Shown in pieces: positions 1 to 10,800 of a DNA stretch of 64,000 nucleotides. The notes beneath the pieces are model-generated. The model was given only the letters and a program-made list of their open reading frames with translations, did not search any database and had not been told where the DNA came from. A program made the position numbers and the translations under genes. Within the stretch, counting starts at the first letter, position 1, and each line of letters starts with the position of its first letter. Source of the stretch: Coriobacteriaceae bacterium (GTDB lineage: Bacteria; Actinomycetota; Coriobacteriia; Coriobacteriales; Coriobacteriaceae); NCBI GenBank assembly GCA_902835305.1, contig CADFMD010000008.1, forward strand, positions 1 to 64,000, in the 5' to 3' direction.

Positions 1-5
1 GCAAA

Positions 6-28
6 GGAAAGCACTTAATGTGCTTTCC
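6..28. other. hairpin at window edge
   Basis: Perfect 9-bp inverted repeat (GGAAAGCAC / GTGCTTTCC) with a 5-nt loop. No T-tract follows on the + strand, while on the - strand the stem is followed by CTTTGC. It may be the end of a terminator for a gene to the left, but the window edge prevents a decision. Confidence 0.35.
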
Positions 29-123
29 GTCTTGCGCAGGACTGTAGAGCAGCAAGCTTAACCCGCGCCCGCCGGCCCCGGAGACCCTCCCGGAGGGACC
101 GAAAAATTTTTTCAAAAAAGTTG

Positions 124-153
124 TTGCGCGCCGGACAGACTTCTGTGTATACT
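124..153 (+). promoter_or_regulatory. promoter of tRNA-Asp
   Basis: TTGCGC at 124-129 and TATACT at 148-153 are separated by 18 nt, a good sigma-A type promoter. It lies about 45 nt upstream of the tRNA-Asp gene and downstream of an A/T-rich stretch that could act as an UP element. Confidence 0.6.
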
Positions 154-199
154 AATCCCCGCAGCGCACGCGAGCGGAAACAAACGCGAACGCCTGCCT

Positions 200-277
<78 letters not shown>

Positions 278-285
278 ACGCAATT

Positions 286-313
286 AAAGCCACGTCTTCG
301 GACGTGGCTTTTT
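286..313 (+). terminator. rho-independent terminator after tRNA-Asp
   Basis: GCCACGTC / GACGTGGC stem with a TTCG tetraloop, extended by flanking A/T pairs and followed by TTTTT. It begins 9 nt after the CCA end of the tRNA. Confidence 0.9.
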
Positions 314-447
314 GCGTTTGATGCACTTTGTTTCGATAGAACGATCGCCCTGGCGCATCTTCGCCCAGAATCCCCGCGCCTTCGGGAACGCAAGTAAAAT
401 CTAATAAGTCTATCTGTCTGAACAACAGCTTTGTTGCGCAACACCTG

Positions 448-476
448 TTCAACGAGACAGGGGGTTAGGTTATACT
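448..476 (+). promoter_or_regulatory. promoter of the Rrf2/mutY-like operon
   Basis: TTCAAC (448-453) and TATACT (471-476) are spaced by 17 nt. The implied leader to the Rrf2 start is about 150 nt and shows no recognised riboswitch. Rrf2 proteins often autoregulate, so an operator may lie here, but I could not define one. Confidence 0.45.
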
Positions 477-635
477 AAATTGCACTGTAGGCCGCATCTG
501 ATGCATTTCGCTCCAAGCGCGGCACTCAGTGGATATCCGATTTACCATTTGGATGTCCTGCGGTCATTTAGCGTCTCGACACAAGCCCGGCCCCGGAGCT
601 CGTTCGAGCTGTTCGTATTCCTTGAAAGGGGAAAA

Positions 636-1121
636 ATGGACATATCGAGGAAGACTGATTACGCCCTTCGTATGCTGGCGATGCTTGCCGAGGATCCGGA
701 GCGTTTGCTTTCTGTTCGCACCGCTGCCGAAGAGGTCAATGTTCCGTATTCGTTTGCCCGCTCGATTCAGCACGGTTTGGTCCAGGCCGGTATTGTGGAG
801 AGCCTGCGTGGCGTCCACGGTGGCATGCGTCTCAAGGTCAGTCCGGACGACGTCACCATCCGCCAGGTCGTCGAGGCCGTTCAGGGCCCTATGGTTATGA
901 ATGATTGCACCGCACCCGATGGCGACTGTGCACGCATGGGCACGTGCTGCTATCATCCCCTGTGGGCCGGAGCTCAAGCGTTGATGCGCGATTACCTCGA
1001 TTCCGTTTCGCTCGGCGACATCGTCGCTCACCGCCAGTTCCCGGCCGTCGATCCCAAATTCGCCGACCGCGAAGCGTTTCCCGAGTACGCCACCTGCGCG
1101 TGCGCTTGCCGGGAGGAATAG
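636..1121 (+). CDS. Rrf2 family transcriptional regulator
   Basis: A 161-residue Rrf2-type winged-helix regulator. The N-terminal DISRKTDYALRML segment and the helix-turn-helix around residues 25-60 are typical of the family. Cysteines 91, 98, 104 and 105 form the Rrf2 cluster-ligand region, so binding of an Fe-S cluster and sensing of iron, redox or nitrosative stress is likely. Two further cysteines lie in the C-terminal tail (CACAC). The ATG at 636 was chosen because GAAAGGGG sits just upstream; an in-frame upstream extension has no ribosome site. It ends 22 nt before a DNA glycosylase gene, and rubrerythrin follows, so the surroundings point to an oxidative-stress response. The target genes are unknown; IscR- or NsrR-like roles cannot be separated from sequence. 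Confidence 0.85.
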   Translation: MDISRKTDYALRMLAMLAEDPERLLSVRTAAEEVNVPYSFARSIQHGLVQAGIVESLRGVHGGMRLKVSPDDVTIRQVVEAVQGPMVMNDCTAPDGDCARMGTCCYHPLWAGAQALMRDYLDSVSLGDIVAHRQFPAVDPKFADREAFPEYATCACACREE

Positions 1122-1142
1122 CGCCGCATAAGGAGCATAGAT

Positions 1143-2048
1143 ATGATTCAGGACCCCTTTCGTTCGATGATTCGTTCGGAAGGGGTCCTGCGTTATCGCG
1201 ACCTTCCGTGGCGCCGCACGCGCGATCCGTACATCATTTGGCTTTCTGAGGTCATGCTGCAGCAAACACAGGTACCACGCGTGGAGACGCGTATGCCGGC
1301 GTGGCTCGATCGCTTTCCGACCGTGCAGGCGCTTGCCCAGGCCGCGCCTTCCGATGTTTTGGACGCTTGGCAGGGCATGGGCTACAACCGACGCGCTCTG
1401 GCGCTTCACGGGGCCGCTCAACGGGTCGTAGAGGATTGGGGCGGGGAGTTTCCGCACGAGACGCGTGACTTGGTCGCTCTGCCTGGTATTGGCCCGGCAA
1501 CGGCGCAAGGTATCCGGTCGTTTGCGTTTGATCTTCCGGGCGTGTATCTGGAGACCAACGTGCGCACGGTCTTTCTGCATCACTTCTTTCCCGATATGCC
1601 GGCTGTTCCCGATCGCGAGCTGGTGCCGCTGATCCAAGCCGCCTGTCCGGCGGCCCCCGGTGCGGCGACCGACGAGATCGCTCCCTTTGCCGTGCCGCTC
1701 GATGATGCCGACACGCCGCGCGCGTGGTATTACGCGTTGCTGGATTACGGCGCATATCTAAAAAAGACGTTGCCCAATCCGTCCAGGCGGTCGGCGGGCT
1801 ATAGCCGTCAATCAAAGTTTGAGGGCTCACGTCGCCAAAAGCGCGCGCATATCGTGCGTATGTTGCTGGCAGCGCGCGATGGCCAGCCGGCGGGGATTAC
1901 GCTTGCTGATACCGTGGTGGGCGTTAACGAGATGGAAGCGGCAGCCGGTCGCGGGCCGGTCGAGTGCGACTTGATCGCGGGTATTCTAGCTGACCTGGAG
2001 CGTGAGGGCTTTTGCCGAGCCGAGGGCGATCGCTGGCTGAGCATTTAG
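1143..2048 (+). CDS. MutY-like HhH-GPD DNA glycosylase lacking the Fe-S cluster
   Basis: A 301-residue helix-hairpin-helix GPD glycosylase of the A/G mismatch (MutY) type. The MutY segment WLSEVMLQQTQV is present with Glu36 (equivalent of E. coli Glu37), as is the hairpin LPGIGPATA near residue 113. Two features are odd. The catalytic aspartate of the HhH-GPD motif is replaced by Glu137 in LETNVRTV. The four cysteines of the C-terminal [4Fe-4S] loop are absent, that region reading TLPNPSRRSAGYSRQSKF. No NUDIX-like C-terminal domain is visible. I recall a subfamily with the same ETN[IV]RTV form, so this is probably a distinct clade rather than a decayed gene. Removal of adenine opposite oxidised guanine is the inferred role. 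It follows the Rrf2 gene closely. Confidence 0.75.
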   Translation: MIQDPFRSMIRSEGVLRYRDLPWRRTRDPYIIWLSEVMLQQTQVPRVETRMPAWLDRFPTVQALAQAAPSDVLDAWQGMGYNRRALALHGAAQRVVEDWGGEFPHETRDLVALPGIGPATAQGIRSFAFDLPGVYLETNVRTVFLHHFFPDMPAVPDRELVPLIQAACPAAPGAATDEIAPFAVPLDDADTPRAWYYALLDYGAYLKKTLPNPSRRSAGYSRQSKFEGSRRQKRAHIVRMLLAARDGQPAGITLADTVVGVNEMEAAAGRGPVECDLIAGILADLEREGFCRAEGDRWLSI

Positions 2049-2160
2049 CCCGTGCAAATCTGAAGAACAGGATTGTAAGGTTTAGATTTTCGGCAGGGGG
2101 TACCATAAAATAAGGCCGCTCAAAGCCTATGGGCGGCATGTATTGAAGGGAAGTACACCT

Positions 2161-2700
2161 ATGGATTTTGAGAGCTCCCAAACCAAGAAGAACCTTGAGA
2201 CCGCTTTTGCCGGTGAGTCCCAGGCGCACACCAAGTATCGCTACTATGCATCCAAGGCTAAAAAGGACGGTTACGTTCAGATCTCGAATATCTTTGCCGA
2301 GACGGCGGGTAACGAGTCCGAGCACGCCAAACTGTGGTTTAAATATCTGCACGACGGCGCCGTTCCGGGCACTCTGGACAACCTGCGCGACGCCGCCGCG
2401 GGCGAGAACTACGAGTGGACCACGATGTATGACGAGTTTGCCAAGACCGCCGAGGAGGAGGGTTTTGCCGAGATCGCCGAGAAGTTCCGTGGCGTCGCCG
2501 CCGTCGAGAAGGCCCACGAGGAGCGCTACAACAAGCTCGTCGAGCGCATTGAGTCGGGCGAGGTGTTTGAGCGCGAGGGCGTAAAGGTGTGGAAGTGCCT
2601 GAACTGCGGACATCTGCACGTTGGTGCCGAGGCACCTGAGGTGTGCCCGGTGTGTAACCACCCCAAGGCGTACTTTGAGGAGCAGGTGGTGAACTACTAG
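2161..2700 (+). CDS. rbr: rubrerythrin
   Basis: A 179-residue rubrerythrin. The N-terminal ferritin-like four-helix domain (residues about 5-140) carries the diiron ligands, with Glu in AFAGESQAH, in NESEHAK and in the later EKAHEERY segment. The C-terminal rubredoxin-like domain has two CxxC pairs (CLNCGH and CPVCNH) for a mononuclear Fe(Cys)4 site. The enzyme reduces hydrogen peroxide in anaerobes. The ATG at 2161 has GAAGGGA about 9 nt upstream; a TTG at 2143 overlaps that site and is rejected. It is probably monocistronic, followed by a long palindrome and a terminator. Confidence 0.95.
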   Translation: MDFESSQTKKNLETAFAGESQAHTKYRYYASKAKKDGYVQISNIFAETAGNESEHAKLWFKYLHDGAVPGTLDNLRDAAAGENYEWTTMYDEFAKTAEEEGFAEIAEKFRGVAAVEKAHEERYNKLVERIESGEVFEREGVKVWKCLNCGHLHVGAEAPEVCPVCNHPKAYFEEQVVNY

Positions 2701-2719
2701 CGCTTGGCGCTGGCTGCTG

Positions 2720-2809
2720 CGGAGCGCAGGGCGGGGAAATACCTTTCCCTCTCGCTCACGGCTTCGCAGAGTCGCGCGAGGCAAAGGTATTTCCCCGCCT
2801 TGCGCTCCG
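2720..2809. repeat. long imperfect palindrome downstream of rubrerythrin
   Basis: Arms of about 33 nt (2720-2753 and 2777-2809) share the core GGCGGGGAAATACCTTT with a few mismatches, around a loop of about 23 nt. There is no T-tract, and a normal terminator follows at 2860. It may be a dispersed palindromic element or an mRNA-stabilising 3' structure. Confidence 0.75.
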
Positions 2810-2859
2810 GCGTTGGGTCGTCGCGTGCTCGATACAGAAAAGCTGATAAAAAAGGTTGT

Positions 2860-2890
2860 GTGCCGCCCCTTTTTGGGGCGGCACGTTTTT
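2860..2890 (+). terminator. rho-independent terminator
   Basis: A perfect 10-bp stem, GTGCCGCCCC / GGGGCGGCAC, with a T5 loop, followed by GTTTTT. It probably ends the rubrerythrin transcript. The rest of 2701-3141 holds the palindrome at 2720-2809 and a tandem TTGGTCAG-type motif, and no other gene that I can support. Confidence 0.9.
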
Positions 2891-2916
2891 GTGGGGTCCC
2901 GGTCTTCACAATTTTC

Positions 2917-2944
2917 GTCAAGTTTTTGGTTAGATTTTGGTCAG
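2917..2944 (+). promoter_or_regulatory. GTCAAG + tandem TTGG[TC]CAG-type motif, copy 1
   Basis: GTCAAG (2917-2922) is followed by TTGGTTAG (2926) and TTGGTCAG (2937), 11 bp apart start to start. Similar arrangements occur at 31226-31264 and 49947-49986, each upstream of a gene of unknown role. This is a candidate shared regulator site; no regulator is assigned. Confidence 0.35.
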
Positions 2945-3141
2945 TTGGCGTAAGAGTGGAAGGCCAAAAGATTGCTGGCGAAAAAAGCTCAGAGAAAGTG
3001 CTGGTAGGGGAGTTGTTGAGCTTTTCGACGGCTTTTGAGCAAAAGAAACTTTGTGGCTATTGCCGGCGATTGCGTTGTCGCGGTCATGGCGGTGCGGGAT
3101 GCTGGTCGTAAGCGTCGAATGCTCCGATTTTGGAGGCCAGC

Positions 3142-3576
3142 ATGGATCTGTTTCTTGAGACTCCGCAGCAACAAGCTGAGCGCATGCTGCGTCAGCAGCA
3201 ACGGCTCATGGAGATGCAAATGCAAGGGGCGGCAGCCCAGCCCTTTGCGCAAAATGTCGTGCCCGCTGCTGTACCTGCAGCTGTGCCCGGGTGTGAATCG
3301 GCGCCAGAGGCCTATTCCGTACAGCAGGATTCATATGCACAGGAGCTCGCGTTCGATAAACGTCGTGCACGTCACCGTCGCTGGGCCCAGCGCCTGCGTA
3401 CGCTGGCGATGATCGTGCTGATTCCGCTGGGGCTCGCGACAATCTTCTTGGCCTCATATGCCCTCACGTGCATTCTCAACGGCGCCTCGCCCAATGAGGT
3501 ACTTCAGCACTTGGCAGCTCTTGGTCAGCGCTTGGGGGATGTCGCAGCAACTATCCGCGCCAGCTGGGAGAGCTAG
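3142..3576 (+). CDS. hypothetical protein with one C-terminal membrane segment
   Basis: A 144-residue protein that I do not recognise. The N-terminal half is rich in Gln and Met (runs such as ETPQQQAERMLRQQQRLMEMQM) and probably helical or coiled-coil. The middle is low complexity. A basic stretch (DKRRARHRRWAQRLR) then precedes a single hydrophobic segment at about residues 95-118, giving a tail-anchor-like layout with a cytoplasmic N terminus. The ATG at 3142 has GGAG 6 nt upstream. It stands alone between a terminator and rmuC. A function cannot be given. Confidence 0.6.
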   Translation: MDLFLETPQQQAERMLRQQQRLMEMQMQGAAAQPFAQNVVPAAVPAAVPGCESAPEAYSVQQDSYAQELAFDKRRARHRRWAQRLRTLAMIVLIPLGLATIFLASYALTCILNGASPNEVLQHLAALGQRLGDVAATIRASWES

Positions 3577-3700
3577 CAGACCAGCACCCATAGCGCAAAG
3601 GTAACTTGTCTGCGCTCGATTGGACATGAGCTGCGTTTGACAGGGTAAGATTAATCGCGGTTTTTGATTGGTGCTCGATTGGGTTTGTTGGGCGGAGTTT

Positions 3701-5056
3701 ATGTCTGCTATTGATATTGTGCTTGTTGTGATTGCCTTGGTGGCGGTGGGGGTTGCTGTGGCTTGCGCCCTGCAGCTTAAAGGTCTTCGTGCCGAGCTGC
3801 GGGAGCGTGGCGACAGCGACGCCGAGACGCTCGCGGCGCTCGAGCAGGCCAACAGTACACTCGATACCCTCAACGTCGCGTTGGCCGAAACCCGACGCAC
3901 CGCAAACGCCATCGCGCAGCAGCAGACGACCGATGCGGCCGTGGAGCAGCAACGCTACCTGACCATCGCGCGTGAGTTCTCGCAGGCCGGCGACCGCATG
4001 GACGACCTGCGCCGCGAGACGGCCCAACAGCTTGGCGCCAACCGCGAAGGCATCGAGCACCGCTTGGACAAGGTGCGCGAGACGGTCGATGCCCAGCTGG
4101 GCGCCATCCGCAAGGACAACAACGCGCAGCTCGATCAGATGCGCGCGACGGTGGACGAGAAGCTCTCCCGCACGCTCAACGATCGTCTGTCGGCATCGTT
4201 TAAGCAGGTGAGCGACCAGCTCGAGGCTGTGTACAAGGGGTTGGGCGATATGCAGTCCATTGCCACCGGCGTGGGCGACCTTAAACGCGTGCTGGGCAAC
4301 GTGAAGGCGCGTGGCATTTTGGGCGAGGTGCAGCTGGGCGCGATCCTGGCGGACATCCTTACGCCCGACCAGTATCTGGAAAACGTCGCCACCAAGCCCG
4401 GCGCCTCGGAGCGCGTTGAGTTTGCCGTCAAGCTGCCGGTAGACGAGGGCGACCCCGTGCTGCTGCCAATCGACTCCAAATTCCCGGGCGATGCGTATGA
4501 GCATTTGCTCGACGCCCAGGAGTCGGGCGACGCGGAGGCCGTCGCCGCCGCGCGCAAGACGCTCGACACCATGGTGAAGCGCGAGGCAAAGGACATCTGC
4601 GAAAAGTACCTGAGCGTGCCCGCGACCACCAACTTTGGCATTCTGTTCGTTCCGTTTGAGGGCCTGTACGCCGAGATCGTCACGCGCCCTGGGCTTATCG
4701 AGACCCTGGGCCGCGACTATCACGTCAACGTTGCCGGTCCCAGCACCATGGCGGCCATCCTCAACAGCCTGCAGATGAGCTACCAGACGTTTAAGCTGCA
4801 AAGACGCACCGACGACGTGCTACGCGTGCTTTCCGCCGTCAAGGCCGAGCTGCCGCGCTATCAAGCGGCGCTGCGCCGCGCCCAGCAGCAGATCGAGACC
4901 GCGGGCAAAACGGTCGAGGGCATCATCACCACGCGCACCAACGTTATGGAGCGCAAGCTCAAGGATATCGACGCGCTGGAAGATGCCAAAGAGGCCGACG
5001 AGATCTTGGGACTTACGTCCGCGGGCCTGCTCGCAGACCAAGAAGACGAGGACTAG
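3701..5056 (+). CDS. rmuC: DNA recombination protein RmuC
   Basis: A 451-residue RmuC family protein. One N-terminal membrane segment (residues about 3-25) is followed by a long Gln/Glu/Arg-rich coiled coil (about 30-190). The conserved RmuC nuclease-like domain follows, recognisable from ARGILGEVQLGAIL, IDSKFPGDAYEHLL and NFGILFVPFEGLYAEI. The family is thought to limit DNA inversions at short inverted repeats, which is interesting in a genome carrying so many palindromes. The ATG at 3701 has GGAG just upstream; an in-frame GTG 33 nt earlier has no site. A strong terminator follows. Confidence 0.9.
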   Translation: MSAIDIVLVVIALVAVGVAVACALQLKGLRAELRERGDSDAETLAALEQANSTLDTLNVALAETRRTANAIAQQQTTDAAVEQQRYLTIAREFSQAGDRMDDLRRETAQQLGANREGIEHRLDKVRETVDAQLGAIRKDNNAQLDQMRATVDEKLSRTLNDRLSASFKQVSDQLEAVYKGLGDMQSIATGVGDLKRVLGNVKARGILGEVQLGAILADILTPDQYLENVATKPGASERVEFAVKLPVDEGDPVLLPIDSKFPGDAYEHLLDAQESGDAEAVAAARKTLDTMVKREAKDICEKYLSVPATTNFGILFVPFEGLYAEIVTRPGLIETLGRDYHVNVAGPSTMAAILNSLQMSYQTFKLQRRTDDVLRVLSAVKAELPRYQAALRRAQQQIETAGKTVEGIITTRTNVMERKLKDIDALEDAKEADEILGLTSAGLLADQEDED

Positions 5057-5066
5057 CGGCACTTGA

Positions 5067-5101
5067 CGGCGGGGCGTCTGCGCAGGCGCCCCGCCGTGTT
5101 T
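5067..5101 (+). terminator. rho-independent terminator after rmuC
   Basis: A perfect 10-bp stem, CGGCGGGGCG / CGCCCCGCCG, with a 10-nt loop and a TGTTT tail, starting 11 nt after the rmuC stop. Confidence 0.8.
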
Positions 5102-5176
5102 CACAACGCACTTGCCTAAAGCGCACTTTAATGTGCAACAATGGCCTTTCGCCCTATCAGACGCGAAAGGAAGCCC

Positions 5177-6979
<1,803 letters not shown>

Positions 6980-7042
6980 ACGTCTCGGACGTGGGACAAT
7001 TGTGCCCATAAGTTTATTGTGCCGTTGAGCCGAGGAGTCGTT

Positions 7043-7708
7043 ATGCCACGCGAGACCAATGCCGCCAAGCGCGAGCGCGCCATCGAGGTGTGTGAGCGCC
7101 TCAACCGTCGCTATGGCCCGGTCGAGTGCTTTTTGGACCACGAGAATCCCTTCCGCCTGCTGATCGCGGTGCTGCTTTCGGCGCAAACGACCGATGCGCA
7201 GGTCAACAAAGTGACGCCGCGGCTGTTTGCCCAGTGGCCCACGCCCGAGACCATGGCCGGGGCGAGCGTAGCTGACGTGGCGGACACCATCAAGTCGCTC
7301 GGCTTCTACAAGAGCAAAGCCAAGCATGCCGTCGAGGCCGCGCAGATGATCGTCACCGACTATGACGGCGAGGTGCCGGCCGACATGAAGGAACTCGTGA
7401 AGCTGCCGGGCGTGGGACGCAAGACGGCGAACATCGTGCTCAACGTGGGGTACGGCATCGTGGAAGGCATCGCGGTGGATACGCACGTCAACCGCATTGC
7501 GCACCGCCTGATGCTGAGTCCCAAGACGCATGCCAAGGAACCGCTCAAGACCGAGCAGGATCTGCTCAAGATTTTGCCGCACGAGTATTGGGAGTCGGTC
7601 AACCATCAGTGGATCACCTTTGGTCGCGAGATCTGCGACGCCCGCAAACCCAAGTGTGACGAGTGTCCGCTGGCAGATTTGTGCCCCAGCGTGCGCGTGG
7701 CGGGGTAG
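7043..7708 (+). CDS. nth: endonuclease III
   Basis: A 221-residue Nth, a bifunctional glycosylase/AP lyase for oxidised pyrimidines in base-excision repair. The HhH motif LPGVGRKTAN carries the Schiff-base lysine (Lys127), and catalytic Asp146 lies in AVDTHVNR. The C-terminal [4Fe-4S] cluster has the canonical C-x6-C-x2-C-x5-C spacing (CDARKPKCDECPLADLC). Length and motifs are fully typical, in contrast to the Fe-S-free MutY-like protein at 1143. The ATG at 7043 follows a GAGGA site. It lies upstream of mfd, and a hairpin separates the two repair genes. Confidence 0.95.
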   Translation: MPRETNAAKRERAIEVCERLNRRYGPVECFLDHENPFRLLIAVLLSAQTTDAQVNKVTPRLFAQWPTPETMAGASVADVADTIKSLGFYKSKAKHAVEAAQMIVTDYDGEVPADMKELVKLPGVGRKTANIVLNVGYGIVEGIAVDTHVNRIAHRLMLSPKTHAKEPLKTEQDLLKILPHEYWESVNHQWITFGREICDARKPKCDECPLADLCPSVRVAG

Positions 7709-7812
7709 GGCGGAACGCATCTTCGTCTGGCGTTTTTTGCGGGGCTGGGTTTGCCCTTGAGCCGGAGTCCTCTCCATGCGCTACCATGACAGACAATGTA
7801 TTTGACGTACGA

Positions 7813-7840
7813 CCCGCCGAGCTTGCCCCGGCGGGCTTTT
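7813..7840 (+). terminator. terminator-like hairpin between nth and mfd
   Basis: A 7-bp G/C stem (CCCGCCG at 7813-7819, CGGCGGG at 7829-7835) followed by CTTTT. It ends 25 nt before the mfd start codon, so it may separate the two transcripts or attenuate read-through. Confidence 0.55.
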
Positions 7841-7865
7841 GGCGTTGCGATGCCGGAGGAACAGC

Positions 7866-10800
7866 ATGCTCATTCACCGTATAGCCGCGCAGCTCTACAC
7901 TGCCGAGGCGCTGCAGACCGTCGAGGCCGGACTCGATGCCGGCGAGGACGTGACGCTGGCCGTGTCGCAGTCGGGCCGCACGCTCATGGCGGCAGCTCAG
8001 TTTGCGCGCCGTCCGCGTCCCACGGTCTACATCGTGAGCGGCGAGGACGCGGCCGATCGCGCCGCGCGCAGCCTGGCCGCCTATGTGGGTCTGGCGCATG
8101 TGTGCCGCTTTCCCGAGCGCAAAGACTATCCATGGCGTGAGCAGGCGCCCGACGATGCCGTGGTGGCCCAGCGCTGCGAGGCGCTCGGGCGCATCGCGCG
8201 CGGGGACAACTGCATCATGGTCGCCTCGGCCCGCGCACTGCTGCGCTGCGTGCCGCCGGTCGAGAGTCGCTACTGGGAGTCCACTACTTTTGCGGTGGGC
8301 GAGGAGATTCCCTTTGACGAGGTGCCGCAGCGTCTGGTGGGCATGGGCTACACCAATGCCGGCGCCGCCGACGCGCCCGGCCTGTTCCGTGTGCACGGCG
8401 ATACCGTCGAGGTGTTTCCCGCGCAGGAAAAGGCGCCCGTGCGCATTGAGTTTTTTGGCGACGAGATCGACCGCATCCGCCGCATGGTGAGCTCCACGGG
8501 CCAAACTATCGGCAACGAGGACAGCATCGAGATCTTCCCGTGCCGCGAGTTGGCGCTCACCGACGAGGCCGTCCACAACATGCATGTGGCGCTCTACCGC
8601 GCCAGCCAGGACGACAGCAAGTTGGCGGCGCTGCTCGAGATGGTGGATGCGCGCATCGTCACGCCTGAGCTCGACCGCTTTTTGCCGGTGATGTACGGCC
8701 AGACCGTGAGCCCGCTGTCGCATGTGATCGGCAAGGCGCTCGTGGTGCTGTCCGAGCCGCGCTCGCTGTTCGATGATTGCCTGCGCGCCTACGAGGATAT
8801 CGAGGCACGTGCCGGCGAGGCGGGGGTCGATCGTCTGGACGGCCTGTACGTGCGTGCCCAGCAACTCGACTTTGGCTCCCAGCAACGCCTGAACTATGTG
8901 AGCTTGATTCGTGCCGGCGGTGCGGTGACGGCAGAGCTCAAGATTGAGCAGCCGGCCATCGCGGGCTCGGACAATCGCTTTATGACGCGCATCCAGGAGG
9001 TCGTGGGCAAGCGCTATGCCTGCGTATTTGCCATCCCCGACCGCGGTGCGCGCGAGTCGATGGAGCTCACCTTTGGTGATGAGGGTATTACTTTTGAGGA
9101 GTCGCTGACGGCCGCGCCCGAAAACGCGGGCGCTATTGGCGACTGTGTGCGCGTGGCAGCGGCGGATTCTGCCGATCGTGCTGTCCGCCAGGATGCTCAT
9201 GCTGCAATTCGCGAACGCAAGGCCGACGCGCTCAACGCCCGCTCGCTCGAGGCAGGTGCCGCCCAGGCTGCCGCCGGCGCCACCGTGCCCACCATCTCGC
9301 GCGGACGCGTGACCTTTGTCGATGCCGCCTTGCCGCAGGGCGTGGTGGTGCCCGATGCCAACCTGGCCGTGTTCTCGATCGCCGACCTCAACGCCCGCAT
9401 GGACGCCAACCGCGCGCGCAGCCGCCGCAAGGTGGACATTACGCAGATCACGTTTCCGTTTAAGCCGGGCGACTACGTGGTGCACGCCACTCACGGCATC
9501 GCGCTCTTTAGCGAGATCGCGCGCCAGGAAGTGGGCGGCAAGGAGCGCGACTACTTTTTGCTGGAATATGCCGACGGCGACAAGCTCTACGTGCCGCTCG
9601 AGCAGGTTGACCGCATCACACGCTATGTTGGCCCCGACGGCGACAAGCCGCGCCTGACCAGGCTCAACACCGCCGACTGGACGCGCGCCACCAACAAGGC
9701 GCGCAAGAACGCCAAAAAGCTGGCGTTTGACCTGGTCGATCTGTATACGCGCCGCTCTTCGATTACCGGTATCGCTTGCCCGCCCGACACGCCCGAGCAG
9801 ATCGAGATGGAGCAGAGCTTCCCCTACGACGAGACGCGCGATCAGCTGGAGGCCATCGCTGACATTAAGGCCGATATGGAGGCGCCCAAGCCCATGGACC
9901 GCCTGCTGTGCGGAGACGTGGGCTTTGGCAAGACCGAGGTCGCCCTGCGCGCGGCGTTTAAGTGCGTGGACTCCGGTCGCCAGGTCATGGTGCTCTGCCC
10001 CACGACCATTCTGGCCCAGCAGCACTACGAGACGTTCTTTGAGCGTTTTGCCCCGTTTGGCCTTGAAGTCGAGGTACTCAGCCGCTTTCGCACGCCGGCG
10101 CAGCAAAAGCGCGCGCTCAAGGCATTTGCCGAGGGCACGATCGATGTGCTCATCGGCACGCATCGTCTGCTTTCGGCCGATGTGAACCCCAAGAACCTAG
10201 GCCTGGTAATCATCGACGAGGAGCAGCGCTTTGGCGTGCAGCACAAGGAGCAGCTCAAGAACCTGCGTGAGCAGATTGACGTGCTTACGCTTTCGGCAAC
10301 GCCTATTCCGCGAACCATGCAGATGGCCACGAGCGGCGTGCGCGACATGAGCCTGATCACCACGCCGCCGACTGGGCGTCGTCCCGTGATCGTGCACGTG
10401 GGGGAGTACGACCCCGATGTGGTGAGCGCGGCGATTCGCCTGGAGGTGGGCCGCGGCGGCCAGGTGTACTACGTGTCCAACCGCGTCAAGACCATCGACG
10501 ACGCCGTGGCGCGCGTGCACGAGGCCGCGCCCGAGGCGCGCGTGGGCGTGGCGCACGGAAAGATGAGCCCGCGCGAGGTCGAGGACGTGATGATTGAGTT
10601 CGCGACCAAAAAGATCGACGTGCTCATCGCCACGACCATCGTGGAGAGCGGCATCGACAACGCGACCGCCAACACGCTGATCATCGAGGACTCGCAGCGC
10701 TTGGGTCTGGCACAGCTCTACCAGCTCAAGGGCCGCGTGGGTCGCTCTGCCACGCAGGCCTACGCGTACTTTATGTTCCCGGGCGAGCTGCCGCTCACCG

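Noticed and set aside
7614..10163. 849-codon minus-strand open frame opposite mfd
   Set aside because: Mfd motifs on the + strand are complete; the opposite frame is an antisense artefact with no ribosome site.
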